Of a stretch of DNA of 64,000 nucleotides, positions 27,510-37,642 are shown one piece after another; the first letter of the stretch is position 1, and each line of letters starts with the position of its first letter. This DNA comes from Rhizobiales bacterium NRL2 (GTDB lineage Bacteria > Pseudomonadota > Alphaproteobacteria > Minwuiales > Minwuiaceae): assembly GCA_001664005.1 (NCBI GenBank), contig CP016093.1, positions 1,681,001-1,745,000 on the forward strand. Direction: 5' to 3'. The notes beneath the pieces were generated by a model that ran no database searches, was not told the DNA's origin, and was given only the letters and a program-made list of their open reading frames with translations. Both the position numbers and the translations under genes were made by a program.

Positions 27510-28502
27510 ATGGGTGACACGTTCAGAGCCATCGTCGCCAACAAGACCGACGCCGGCTACGAGGCGAAGATGGAGGAGATCGGTCTCGACCAGCTATCCG
27601 AAGGCGATGTGGTCGTCGACGTGGCCTATTCGACCCTGAACTACAAGGACGGCCTCGCGGTCACGGGCAAGGGCAAGATCTGCGAGAGCTTTCCCATGGT
27701 CTGCGGCATCGACTTCTCCGGCACCGTGGCGTCGTCGGAAACCGACGCCTTCAAGCCCGGCGACCGGGTGGTCGTGAACGGCTACGGCCTCAGCCAGGAC
27801 AAGAGCGGCGGCTATGCCCAGAAGGCGCGGGTGAAGAGCGACATTCTGGTGCGTCTGCCTGACGGTCTCGACCTGAAGCAGGCGATGGCCATCGGCACGG
27901 CCGGCTATACGGCGATGCTCTGCGTGCTGGCGCTGGAGAAACATGGCGTGGCGCCCGGATCGGGCGACGTGCTGGTCACCGGCGCGGCCGGCGGCGTCGG
28001 CTCGGTCGCGGTCGCGGTGCTGGCCAAGCTCGGCTACTCGGTTACCGCCTCGACCGGCCGCGAGGAGACCCACGGCTATCTGAAGGATCTCGGTGCGGCG
28101 AACATCATCGACCGCGCCGAACTCTCCGAACAGGGCAAGCCCTTCCAGAAACCGCGCTGGGCGGGCGTGGTCGACACCGTCGGCTCCCACACTCTGGCCA
28201 ACGCGCTGGCCCAGACCGCCTATGGCGGCTGCGTCGCGGCCTGCGGCCTGGCCGGCGGGCCGGATCTGCCCACCACGGTGCTGCCCTTCATCCTGCGCGG
28301 GGTGAATCTGGCTGGCGTCGATTCCGTCTACGCGCCCATGCCGGCGCGGCAGGAAGCCTGGTCCCGGCTGGCCGTCGACCTGCCGCTCGACAAGCTGGAC
28401 GCCATGTCGGAGATGGCGCCGCTGCAGAAGGTGCTGGAGCTGGCGCCCGAGATCCTGAAGGGCCAGGTGCGCGGCCGCGTTATCGTCGACGTCAACGCCT
28501 GA
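27510..28502 (+). CDS. acuI: acrylyl-CoA reductase (NADPH), AcuI/YhdH family
   Basis: This 330-residue zinc-independent medium-chain reductase makes propionyl-CoA from acrylyl-CoA. That protects cells from acryloyl-CoA formed from DMSP or 3-hydroxypropionate. Marks are VDVAYSTLNYKDGLAVTGKGK near the N-terminus, the Rossmann loop VTGAAGGVGSVAVAVLAKLGY with the NADPH-type TASTGR, and GVDSVYAPMPAR. The start follows GGGAGGAG. It is a solo gene; prpE at the left end of the window would join it at propionyl-CoA, but the two are not linked. Confidence 0.88.
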   Translation: MGDTFRAIVANKTDAGYEAKMEEIGLDQLSEGDVVVDVAYSTLNYKDGLAVTGKGKICESFPMVCGIDFSGTVASSETDAFKPGDRVVVNGYGLSQDKSGGYAQKARVKSDILVRLPDGLDLKQAMAIGTAGYTAMLCVLALEKHGVAPGSGDVLVTGAAGGVGSVAVAVLAKLGYSVTASTGREETHGYLKDLGAANIIDRAELSEQGKPFQKPRWAGVVDTVGSHTLANALAQTAYGGCVAACGLAGGPDLPTTVLPFILRGVNLAGVDSVYAPMPARQEAWSRLAVDLPLDKLDAMSEMAPLQKVLELAPEILKGQVRGRVIVDVNA

Positions 28503-28549
28503 GGCGTCTGCCCCGGTCCCGTTCCGGGCAGGCCTTGAGCCCGGGCTGG

Positions 28550-28572
28550 GTCCCGGGGTCAAGCCCCGGGAC
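28550..28572. repeat. extragenic palindrome 1 (GTCCCGGGG / CCCCGGGAC)
   Basis: A perfect 9-base inverted repeat with a 5-base loop (TCAAG) lies in the 165-base gap between the convergent acuI and aspC genes. There is no T-run, so it is more like a dispersed extragenic palindrome than a classic terminator. The following GACGGGGATGA shares its GGGGATGA with the end of the element at 58057-58166. Confidence 0.7.
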
Positions 28573-28606
28573 GGGGATGAATTGAAAGTGCCACCGGCTT
28601 TTGCCC

Positions 28607-28629
28607 GCTCCGGGACTCGATCCCGGAGC
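28607..28629. repeat. extragenic palindrome 2 (GCTCCGGGA / TCCCGGAGC)
   Basis: A second perfect 9-base inverted repeat with a 5-base loop (CTCGA) lies 34 bases after the first in the same gap. The core CCGGGA-N5-TCCCGG matches the first hairpin in layout. The pair may fold together in RNA and could act as a two-way transcription stop between the convergent genes, or be a mobile REP-type doublet. Confidence 0.7.
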
Positions 28630-28667
28630 CCAGTCGGCCATCATAGCCTGGGCAGGGGCGCATCGCC

Positions 28668-29927
<1,260 letters not shown>

Positions 29928-29949
29928 CTACGCCCGGCGCGGAGGCAAT

Positions 29950-31182
29950 TCAAGAAGGGCGAGGCCCTGCGCCGGCTGCCGCGTGCGCCTGGGCGGAGGC
30001 GGCCCGGAACGCGATCAGGCCGGCCAGGGTCAGCGCGCCGATCACCATGATCGCGAAGTCGTAGCCGCCGGCGGCCCAGAGCAGCGTGCCGAGGAACGGC
30101 GCCAGGGCGAAGGCCAGCATGGTCGGCAGGGCCAGCGAGCCGTAGATCGCGCCGAAATTCTTCTCCCCCAGCAGATCGCGGGTCATCACCGGTTTCATGA
30201 TGGAAAAGATGCCGATGCCGCTGCCCTGTAGGACGACGAAGGCGAAGATCAGCAGCGGCCAGAACGACGCCGTGAAGAGACAGACCGTTGCCAGCAACAG
30301 CGCGCCGAAGCAGTAGGTGGTGATGACATGGTTCGACAGGTGCCGCTCCGACAGCATCATGGCGACACGGCCGGCGACCTGCATCGGCCCCATCAGCGAG
30401 GCCGCCAGCACCGCCTGCTCCGGCGAGACGCCCCGGTCGTCCAGGATCGGCAGGATATGGTTGATGATCACGGCGTGATTCAGCGAGAGCAGCGCGAAGG
30501 CCAGCGCCAGCAACAGGAAGACGGGGCTGCGCAGCACCTGGGCGACGGTGCGCTCCGCGGCTGCGGCAATGCCGCCGTGAGCGGTCTCGGCGGGCGCCGC
30601 TGCGCCCGCGGCGCCGTGCGCGCGTTCCAGCGTCCGCGCGCCGAACAGCAGCAGCGGCGCGCCCGCGAACGCTATCAGGCCGGCGAAGACGAAGGCGGCG
30701 GTCTGCCAGTTCGCTTCGCGGGAGACGTAATGGCTGAGGGGGAAGCTCACCGTGCTGGCGAAGCCGGCCACCAGCGTCACCATGGTGATGGCGCGCCGCG
30801 CCGCCGCGCCGCGGGTCCGCGTGATCAGGGCGAAACAGGGCTCGTAGAGACAGCCGCCCATGCAGACGCCGATCGCCAGCCACAGGGCGGCGAAGACCCA
30901 GATATTCGGTGCGAAGGGCAGCAGCGCCACCAGTCCCGCGGCAACGAAGGCGAGGCCTGCGATGGTCTGTGGCCCGCGGCCGCGGTCGATCAGGCGGCCG
31001 GCCAGCGGGGAAACCAGCGCCGTCAGCACCAGGGCGGCGGCGAAGGCGGCGGTCAGCGTCGTCTTGGGCCAGCCTTCCACCGTTTCCCAGCGCAGCAGCA
31101 TGGCGGGAAAGAAATAGTAGGTGCCCGCCCAGACGATGGTCTGGCCGATGGCGAGAGCGGCGATGGCGAGCCGGACGGTCAC
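29950..31182 (-). CDS. major facilitator superfamily transporter
   Basis: This 410-residue carrier has about 12 helices and a long Ala-rich cytoplasmic loop between helices 6 and 7 (about residues 185-212). LAGRLIDRGRGPQTIAG is the MFS motif A region between helices 2 and 3, and FGAIYGSLALPTMLAFALAPFLG is in the second half. The substrate is unknown; it resembles the monocarboxylate/oxalate-type group. The start is GTG at 31182. It begins 12 bases after the MscS stop, so the two are probably co-transcribed. Confidence 0.8.
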   Translation of the reverse strand: MTVRLAIAALAIGQTIVWAGTYYFFPAMLLRWETVEGWPKTTLTAAFAAALVLTALVSPLAGRLIDRGRGPQTIAGLAFVAAGLVALLPFAPNIWVFAALWLAIGVCMGGCLYEPCFALITRTRGAAARRAITMVTLVAGFASTVSFPLSHYVSREANWQTAAFVFAGLIAFAGAPLLLFGARTLERAHGAAGAAAPAETAHGGIAAAAERTVAQVLRSPVFLLLALAFALLSLNHAVIINHILPILDDRGVSPEQAVLAASLMGPMQVAGRVAMMLSERHLSNHVITTYCFGALLLATVCLFTASFWPLLIFAFVVLQGSGIGIFSIMKPVMTRDLLGEKNFGAIYGSLALPTMLAFALAPFLGTLLWAAGGYDFAIMVIGALTLAGLIAFRAASAQAHAAAGAGPRPS

Positions 31183-31194
31183 GGCCGACCCCGG

Positions 31195-32514
31195 TCAGGC
31201 GGATGCATTCGGGGTCTGGTCCTGGTCCTTCAGCAGCCGGATCTCCCGCTGCGGGAACGGGATCTCGATGCCGTGCGCCTTCAGCGTCGACCAGATCATC
31301 AGCAGCAGATCGCCGCCGACGCGGTTGTCGCCATCATCGATCCCCTCCATCCAGAACTCGACCAGGATCGTGATGCCCGAATCGGCGAACTCCTGGATTT
31401 CCGCATCTGGACGCTCGGCGATGGGAATGTGCTCGCCGCTGAGCACCTTCGGATGGCTGGCGACGACGTCGCGGATGATGGGGAACATCGCTTCCAGGTC
31501 GGTGTCGTAGGCGACCTGGAAGTTGAGCGCGTAGCGCTGCTTCTGGTTGTGATGCGTCCAGTTGGTGAAGGCCGTGGTGATGAACTGCTCGTTCGGCACC
31601 ATGATGTCCTTGCCGTCGAAGGTCTCCAGGATGGCGTAGCGCATGTTGAGTTCGCGCAGCCGGCCCGCGCGGCCGTCCTCCAGCTGGATGTAGTCGTCGA
31701 TGGTGATCGAACGGTCCAGCAGGATGATGATGCCGGAGATGAAGTTCGCCGCGATCTGCTGCAGACCGAAGCCGAGGCCGACGCCGATGGCGCCGCCGAA
31801 GACCACCAGGGTGGTCACGTCGATGCCCATGATCTGCAGCAGCAGGATGAAGATCAGCACGAACAGCGCGATCTGGAACAGCTTGGCGGCCACTTCCTTC
31901 GTGGAGGTGTCGAGCTGCTTCTGGCTGCGGATGACCTTCTGGCCGGTGCGGTTGGAGATGCGCCCCAGCCAGAACAGCACCGCGCCGAAGATCAGCGTGC
32001 GCACGATCGTGTAGGCCGAGAAATGGATATTGCCGATCTCGAAGCTGATTTCCTCGAGCTCGCTGGTCACCGTGTCGAGCCAGCCGAAGACGTAGAGCAG
32101 CGCGATCGGCAGGCCGATGAAGGTCAGGATGCGGTTGATCGCCTGGTTGCGGATCAGGTGCGTGCCGAGGCGGTAGATGAGCTGAACCACCGAGACGCCC
32201 TGGGCGATGCGGATCAGCCAGTTCTCCCCGAACGCGGTCTCGCCGAAGACCGAGAGAGCGCCGAAGACGACGACGCAGGTGAAGGGGAAGACCAGCGTGC
32301 GGGCGCGGAAGAAGGCCCATCTGATCTCGTAGCCCTCGGACGCCTTCGGCTCCCGGCTGAACCAGAAGAAGCGGCGCTGGATCAGGGTGGAGAGCAGCCA
32401 GGATGCGGCGAGCGCGGCCGCGATGGCGCCGAGCTGATAGTAGAACGCGGTCCCGCTCAGCGTGGTTTCAACCAGCGCCAGGTTGCGTTCCAACCAGATT
32501 TCCAGCCGTTCCAT
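31195..32514 (-). CDS. MscS-family mechanosensitive ion channel
   Basis: This 439-residue inner-membrane channel releases solutes on osmotic downshock. About five helices precede the MscS core. The pore-lining helix has GAIGVGLGFGLQQIAANFISG, followed by the family ILLDRSITIDDYIQ and GRAGRLRELNMRYAILETFDGKDIMVPNEQFI beta domain. The C-terminal cytoplasmic cage ends near FPQREIRLLKD. I chose ATG 32514 because the 12 extra upstream codons are not family-like; the ribosome site is weak. Confidence 0.9.
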   Translation of the reverse strand: MERLEIWLERNLALVETTLSGTAFYYQLGAIAAALAASWLLSTLIQRRFFWFSREPKASEGYEIRWAFFRARTLVFPFTCVVVFGALSVFGETAFGENWLIRIAQGVSVVQLIYRLGTHLIRNQAINRILTFIGLPIALLYVFGWLDTVTSELEEISFEIGNIHFSAYTIVRTLIFGAVLFWLGRISNRTGQKVIRSQKQLDTSTKEVAAKLFQIALFVLIFILLLQIMGIDVTTLVVFGGAIGVGLGFGLQQIAANFISGIIILLDRSITIDDYIQLEDGRAGRLRELNMRYAILETFDGKDIMVPNEQFITTAFTNWTHHNQKQRYALNFQVAYDTDLEAMFPIIRDVVASHPKVLSGEHIPIAERPDAEIQEFADSGITILVEFWMEGIDDGDNRVGGDLLLMIWSTLKAHGIEIPFPQREIRLLKDQDQTPNASA

Positions 32515-32619
32515 GATCACGCAGACCCGATTTCCATTGTGCGGCTGCACACGATCTTGGCCAAGGGGGGCGGCCGCGTCTGCAACAATCTTGCTGACCG
32601 CCCCGGCGGAGGGTTCCGG

Positions 32620-33753
32620 TCAGGCCGCCGCCCCGGTCAGGTCCACGCCCTTGCGCGCGGCCGTGGCGACTATATCGGCCCAGGCTTCCGGCGCCAGCGG
32701 CAGGCCGCTCGCCAGCCGTTCCGCCATCACCTGGCGCTCCTTCTCGCCGGGGATCAGCACCTCGCCGCCGGGCGCCGTGGGCCGCGCCGACTTCACGAAG
32801 GCGGCGTAGGCGGTGATCTCCTCGAACAGGCCGTTGCCCATCTCCCGTGGCGCGGCGGCCAGCGCCGACGGGTCGATGTAGATCGACAGCATGCCGTTGC
32901 AGAATCGCCGCCGTTCGTCCTCGCCCAGAGCGCCGGCGGTGCCGGAGCCGGTCAGCGCACCCGCCAGCATCTCCATCATGAAATTCATGCCGAAGCCCTT
33001 GTGTTCGCCGAAGGCGCGCAGCGCGCCGGGCCCTTTGGCCGGGTCGGGAAAGGCGCCGTCGGAGACGTCGCCATAGAGCGGGCGGGGATCGCCGGTGATA
33101 TTGCCTTCGCCGTCGACGATGGCGTCGGGCGGCAGGGGCTTGCCGCCCTTCAGCGCCACCAGCGCCTTGCCCTCCGCCACCAGGGAAGTGGCGAAGTCGA
33201 GCACGATGGGCTCGTCGCCGTCTCGCGGCACGCCGATGCAGAAGGGATTGGTGCTGCTGCGCCGGTCGATGCCGCCGAAGGGCGCGACCAGCAGGGAACC
33301 GCGGACATTGACCATGTGCATGGAGACCAGCCCGGCCTCGGCCGCACGCTCCGCCCAGTCGCCGATGCGGCCCAGATGGCCCGAGTTCCTGAGCGCGGTC
33401 AGCGAGACGCCGTTTTCCTTCGCCTTGGCGATGCCGATGTCGACAGCCTGCTCGCCGATGGTCTGGCCGAAGCCGAAGCGGCCGTCGATCACCGCGAAGA
33501 CCGGTTGGTCGACCATCAGCGCGATCGTCTGGCCGGGAATCTGGACGCCGTCCTCGGCCCACTGCACATAGCGCGGTATGCGGATCACGCCGTGGCTGTC
33601 GTGACCACGCAGGTTGGCGCCGGCGAGCCGGGTGATGATGCGCCGCGCTTCCTCGGGCGCGCAGCCCGCCGCCTCGAAAGTGGCCGCGCCGACGCGGTGC
33701 ATGGTCTCGACCGGCACGAAGACCTGGCCGTCGCGTTCGCGAATCTCGTTCAT
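32620..33753 (-). CDS. Ldh-family (malate/L-lactate/ureidoglycolate type) NAD(P)-dependent dehydrogenase
   Basis: This 377-residue oxidoreductase belongs to the LDH2/MDH2 (Ldh_2) family, which is unrelated to the classic Rossmann lactate dehydrogenases. Family marks are LRGHDSHGVIRIPRYV near residue 50, GRFGFGQTIGEQAVDIGIAKA, and HKGFGMNFMMEMLAGALTG near residue 245. Members reduce 2-oxo acids such as oxaloacetate, ketopantoate-like or delta1-piperideine-type compounds, so the substrate is not fixed. It follows the RraA-like aldolase by 23 bases and likely acts on the same metabolite. The start has GAAGAGGGAATC before it. Confidence 0.85.
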   Translation of the reverse strand: MNEIRERDGQVFVPVETMHRVGAATFEAAGCAPEEARRIITRLAGANLRGHDSHGVIRIPRYVQWAEDGVQIPGQTIALMVDQPVFAVIDGRFGFGQTIGEQAVDIGIAKAKENGVSLTALRNSGHLGRIGDWAERAAEAGLVSMHMVNVRGSLLVAPFGGIDRRSSTNPFCIGVPRDGDEPIVLDFATSLVAEGKALVALKGGKPLPPDAIVDGEGNITGDPRPLYGDVSDGAFPDPAKGPGALRAFGEHKGFGMNFMMEMLAGALTGSGTAGALGEDERRRFCNGMLSIYIDPSALAAAPREMGNGLFEEITAYAAFVKSARPTAPGGEVLIPGEKERQVMAERLASGLPLAPEAWADIVATAARKGVDLTGAAA

Positions 33754-33776
33754 GATTCCCTCTTCTTCCGCCGGCG

Positions 33777-34466
33777 TCAGCCGATCTCCCGGACCTTGCC
33801 GCTGGCGTACATGTCCTCGATATAGGCCGGCACGCCAAGCCCGCCCTCGACCTTCGCCAGCATCTCCGCCTCGGCGCGGCGCACGTCGTGCAGCTTTGCG
33901 ATCACCGCGTCGATACGGGCATGGGGCACGACCACCACACCGTCGACGTCGCCGACCACGATGTCGCCCGCGGCGACCGTCAGCCCGGCCAGCACGACTG
34001 GCTCGTTGACCACGCCAGGGCCATTCTTGGCCGGGGAGTTGGGCGTGACCGCAGTCGCGAAACAGGGGAGACCGACATGGCGGATGCCCGGCGTGTCGCG
34101 TACCGCGCCGTCGGTCACCAGAGCCGCGGCGCCCCGGTTCTTCGCCATCTGCAGCACCAGATCGCCGACCACGGCGGTCTGGACATAGCCGTCGGTCGCG
34201 ACCACCGCCACATCGCCCGGCTGCAGCAGCGGCAGGGCGGCGAGCAGGGCCAGATTGTCCGCCGGCCCGGTATGGCAGGTCACCGCCACGCCGCAGAAAT
34301 CCGACTGACCGGCAATGACGGGCTTGACCGCGGGTCCCATGGCGCCGCGCCCGCCCAGCGCGTCGACGACGAATCCCGTCGGCGCCCCGGCGATCGCGGC
34401 GACCTGTTCGGCGCTCGGCCGCGGCGTGTTCCGCCGCACCGTCACCAGCGGCGCGTCTTCGAGCAT
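33777..34466 (-). CDS. RraA-like family protein (HMG/CHA aldolase-oxaloacetate decarboxylase type)
   Basis: This 229-residue protein of the RraA-like fold has the VTDGAVRDTPGIRHVGLPCFA block. Its Arg-Asp pair (VRD) is the metal/substrate site of 4-hydroxy-4-methyl-2-oxoglutarate and 4-carboxy-4-hydroxy-2-oxoadipate aldolases. GDIVVGDVDGVVVVP is the other family mark. RraA proper, an RNase E inhibitor, is shorter, so a pyruvate-forming aldolase or oxaloacetate decarboxylase is likelier. The start follows GAGGGAGGAACT. It is first in a two-gene operon with the Ldh-family enzyme. Confidence 0.82.
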   Translation of the reverse strand: MLEDAPLVTVRRNTPRPSAEQVAAIAGAPTGFVVDALGGRGAMGPAVKPVIAGQSDFCGVAVTCHTGPADNLALLAALPLLQPGDVAVVATDGYVQTAVVGDLVLQMAKNRGAAALVTDGAVRDTPGIRHVGLPCFATAVTPNSPAKNGPGVVNEPVVLAGLTVAAGDIVVGDVDGVVVVPHARIDAVIAKLHDVRRAEAEMLAKVEGGLGVPAYIEDMYASGKVREIG

Positions 34467-34646
34467 TCCAGTTCCTCCCTCGGTCCCGTTGGGGGATCGT
34501 TCTCCGCAGCCTAGCGCGCGGCGGTCGCCGGCACACCCCGATATGAGCCTCCCGGCTGCGAACGGGCGCAGAGGGAGGTGAACGCAAATTTAACGCGGGC
34601 CGGTCATGGTTCGGCAGGAGCCGGACAACCTGCAAAGAGAAGATCC

Positions 34647-36230
34647 GTGGACGGACGGCGGAGCATTCTGCACCAGGCGCGCAAGGTCATCGACGCCATG
34701 GCGCGGCGGCCGGTCGTGTCCGTCGCCTTCTTTGCCGCCGCCGGTCTGGGCCTGATCGCCGTACTCGCTGCGATGGTGCTGGACGACCTGCGCTACCGTA
34801 CCGCGCTGGAGAGCGCACGGTCCTATTCGGCAACCCTCACCGCCGTCCGCGAATACTACACCTCCGTGGTCGTGCCCCGGGCCCGTATCGGCGGTCTGGA
34901 AGTTGCCCGCGATTACCATCAGCGCGAACGCGCGATTCCCACGCCGGCGACCATGTCGATCGAACTGGGAATCTGGATCAACGACCTGGTCCGTCCCGCC
35001 GAATTCCGCTTTTTCAGTGGTCACCCGTTCGACTACCGGGATGACGGCGGGCCGCGAAACGCCTTCGAGGCGGAGGCGCTGGAGCGGCTGGTGAACAACC
35101 GGGAGCCGGCTTTCAGCCGGGTCGTCCGTGATGGCGACGGGCTGCGCCTGCGCCACGCCGAGCCCGTGGTCATGGGCGCCGGCTGCGCGGCCTGCCACAA
35201 CACCCATCCCGATTCGCCGCGAGACGACTGGAAGGCCGGCGACGTGCGCGGCGTTCAGGCGGTCAGTATCGCGCTGCCGCCGCTGTTCCCCTCGTTGAGC
35301 CGCGTGATCGATCCGTCCAATCCGACCTTCTGGCCGATGCTGGCCCTGCTGGCCGGTCTGGCCGCGATCTGCGCCGTCTTTCTGGTGCTGATGCGTCGGC
35401 TGCGGCGCGCGCTCGATTATGCCCGCCAGCGCAATCGCCAGCTCGCTCAGGCGCGCATTCACGCCGAAGCGGCCTCCGAGGCCAAGTCACGCATCATGGC
35501 CAATGTCAGTCACGAACTGCGCACGCCGCTCAACGCCATCATCGGCTTTTCCGAACTGATGGGCAGCGAGGCCTTTGGTCCGATGAACAACCCGAAATAC
35601 CTGGACTATGCGCGCGACATCAAGCTGAGCGGCGAGCGGCTGATGAGCTTCGTCGAAAACCTGATCGGCTTCTCCGAAATCGAATCCGGCGCGATGGAAC
35701 TGCGCCGCGAGGCGGTCAATCTGGATCAGGAGGTGCGCCGCGTGGTCGGCCTCTACGAGCCCGTGGCTTCCGAGCACGGGGTATTCGTGCGTGTCGAGCC
35801 CACCTCGGCAGCGCCGGTGCTCAGTGTCGACCGGCGCGCATTCCGCCAGATCGTCGGCAATCTGGTCGCCAACGCGGTGCAGTACGCCGGGCCGCGCGCC
35901 ATTGTGTCGATCCGCATCTTCGGCGATGCGATGGAAGCGGGCGTGATCATCGCCGACGATGGCGTCGGCATCGCGAAGGCCGAGCTCCGCCGGCTACTGC
36001 AACCCTTCGAGCGGGCTGGCGACCCGCGCTTCGCCAATGTCGACGGCATCGGTCTCGGTCTGCCCATCGCGCGTGAACTGGCCGCCATGCATGGCGGCTC
36101 GATCTGGATCGACAGCGCGCCGGGCAAGGGGTTGACGGCGCGCGTGACCTTTCCGCCCGACTGCATCATCGGCCACGCAGCCGACGATGGAGAGGCGCGA
36201 ACCCGGCGCGGTCGGCGGTCCGTCAGCTAG
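34647..36230 (+). CDS. sensor histidine kinase with c-type-haem (Tll0287-like/DUF3365) sensor domain
   Basis: This protein of about 527 residues has an N-terminal helix (about 25-45) and then a periplasmic domain of the DUF3365/Tll0287 type. That domain carries a CAACH haem-c motif at Cys180-Cys183-His184, suggesting redox or gas sensing. A second helix (about 225-248) leads to a coiled coil and a HisKA domain with phospho-accepting His289 (ANVSHELRTPLNAIIGFSEL). The ATPase domain has N, G1 and G2 boxes (GNLVANAV, DDGVGIAK, GIGLGLPIA). No receiver is adjacent. The start is uncertain: GTG 34647 has AGAGAAGA upstream, while GTG 34578 overlaps its own ribosome site. boxB converges at the 3' end. 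Confidence 0.85.
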   Translation: MDGRRSILHQARKVIDAMARRPVVSVAFFAAAGLGLIAVLAAMVLDDLRYRTALESARSYSATLTAVREYYTSVVVPRARIGGLEVARDYHQRERAIPTPATMSIELGIWINDLVRPAEFRFFSGHPFDYRDDGGPRNAFEAEALERLVNNREPAFSRVVRDGDGLRLRHAEPVVMGAGCAACHNTHPDSPRDDWKAGDVRGVQAVSIALPPLFPSLSRVIDPSNPTFWPMLALLAGLAAICAVFLVLMRRLRRALDYARQRNRQLAQARIHAEAASEAKSRIMANVSHELRTPLNAIIGFSELMGSEAFGPMNNPKYLDYARDIKLSGERLMSFVENLIGFSEIESGAMELRREAVNLDQEVRRVVGLYEPVASEHGVFVRVEPTSAAPVLSVDRRAFRQIVGNLVANAVQYAGPRAIVSIRIFGDAMEAGVIIADDGVGIAKAELRRLLQPFERAGDPRFANVDGIGLGLPIARELAAMHGGSIWIDSAPGKGLTARVTFPPDCIIGHAADDGEARTRRGRRSVS

Positions 36231-37642
36231 TTGAAGCGGACATACTCGAAGTCGACGGGCCTGCCGTTGATGCCGCGCCGCGGCGGGGCGATCCAGGCCG
36301 CGAACTTGCCGGGCTCGTAGACCGGCTTCATCAGCGATTCGACGTACTTCTGATCCTCGTCGGTCGGCAGCCATTCATGGCAGCGCGCATTCCACTCCTC
36401 GGCGGAGATCAGCTTGCCTTCCGGCGTGCAGTGGACGCTGGCGAACTGTCCGATCTGGCGATGGAAGGCCCGGTGCGGCAGCTTCAGCCGGAAGTCGATG
36501 CCCGCCTTGGCGATCGCCTTGTTCCAGCGGTCCACGCCGCGCTGACAATCGAGGACGTAGTCGTCGCGGAGCGCCTCGTTGAGCGCTTGAAGCGCGGGAT
36601 CATCGCGCATGACGAAGCGGCTGTCCTCCAGGTGCATGACCTCGTGGCTGGCGTCCTTCAACAGGTGATCGTCGTCCTTCCGCGTCTCCTCGAACCGGCC
36701 CTTGAGGCCCATCGTGTAGTAGTTCGCGGCGTTGGTGGAGAGTTCCGAACCGAACAGATCCACCGATACCGAGAAGTGGAAGTTCAGGTATTTCTGCAGC
36801 AGCGAGAGGTTCACGCCGCCGAAGGGGCTGATGTCGTCGGTGTCGTGCTCCTTCATCAGCTCCAGCGTCCGGTCGATGACGCGGCCGATGCCGGTCTCGC
36901 CGACGAACATGTGATGGGCTTCCTCGGTCAGCATGAAGCGGCAGGTGCGCGAAAGCGGATCGAAGCCGGACTCCGCCAGGCTGGCGAGCTGGTACTTGCC
37001 GTCGCGGTCAGTGAAGTAGGTGAACATGAAGAAGCTGAGCCAGTCCGGCGTCTTCTCGTTGAAGGCGCCCAGGATACGCGGCTTGTCCTCGTCGCCGGAG
37101 CGGCGCTCCAGCAGGGCCTCGGCCTCCTCGCGGCCGTCGCGGCCGAAATGGGCGTGCAGCAGATAGACCATGGCCCACAGATGCCGGCCTTCCTCGACAT
37201 TGACCTGGAAGAGGTTGCGCAGGTCATAGAGCGAGGGCGCCGTGGCGCCCAGCAGACGCTGCTGTTCGACTGAGGCGGGCTCGGTGTCGCCCTGGGTGAC
37301 GATCAGACGGCGCAGCACGCCGCGGTACTCGCCCGGCACTTCCTGCCAGGCGGGTTCGCCCTTGTGGTCGCCGAAATTGATCTGCCTGTCGGGATTGCGG
37401 TCGGCGAGGAAGATGCCCCAACGGTAGTCCGGCATCTTCACATAGTCGAAATGGGCCCAGCCCTTGGCGTCGACCGAGGTCGCAGTGCGCAGGTAGACGT
37501 CCTTCTGCTGGAATCCCAGGGGACCGATGTCGTCCCACCAGCTCAGGAAATTCGGCTGCCAGGCCTCCAGCGCGCGCTGCAGGCGGCGATTGTCGGACAG
37601 GTCCACATTGTTCGGGATCTTGTTGACGTAGTCGATCGCCAT
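36227..37642 (-). CDS. boxB: benzoyl-CoA 2,3-epoxidase, oxygenase subunit
   Basis: This 471-residue diiron oxygenase inserts O2 into benzoyl-CoA to give the 2,3-epoxide in the aerobic CoA-dependent benzoate pathway. The length and the opening VDLSDNRRLQRALEAWQPNFLSWW are typical of BoxB. Diiron-ligand regions are NVEEGRHLWAMVYLL and LTEEAHHMFVGETG, followed later by LKDASHEVMHLEDSRF. The ATG overlaps the boxC stop by one base and follows GAGGAGAG. BoxB needs a reductase (BoxA), which is not in this window. Confidence 0.95.
   Translation of the reverse strand: MAIDYVNKIPNNVDLSDNRRLQRALEAWQPNFLSWWDDIGPLGFQQKDVYLRTATSVDAKGWAHFDYVKMPDYRWGIFLADRNPDRQINFGDHKGEPAWQEVPGEYRGVLRRLIVTQGDTEPASVEQQRLLGATAPSLYDLRNLFQVNVEEGRHLWAMVYLLHAHFGRDGREEAEALLERRSGDEDKPRILGAFNEKTPDWLSFFMFTYFTDRDGKYQLASLAESGFDPLSRTCRFMLTEEAHHMFVGETGIGRVIDRTLELMKEHDTDDISPFGGVNLSLLQKYLNFHFSVSVDLFGSELSTNAANYYTMGLKGRFEETRKDDDHLLKDASHEVMHLEDSRFVMRDDPALQALNEALRDDYVLDCQRGVDRWNKAIAKAGIDFRLKLPHRAFHRQIGQFASVHCTPEGKLISAEEWNARCHEWLPTDEDQKYVESLMKPVYEPGKFAAWIAPPRRGINGRPVDFEYVRFN

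Noticed and set aside
30328-33825. A 1165-codon open frame on the plus strand
   Set aside because: It runs antisense through MFS, MscS and Ldh-family genes, all with clear family motifs on the other strand.
34578-34646. The GTG at 34578 as histidine-kinase start
   Set aside because: Its only ribosome-like sequence (GAGGGAG) directly abuts the codon. GTG 34647 has correct spacing and keeps the first membrane helix near the N-terminus.
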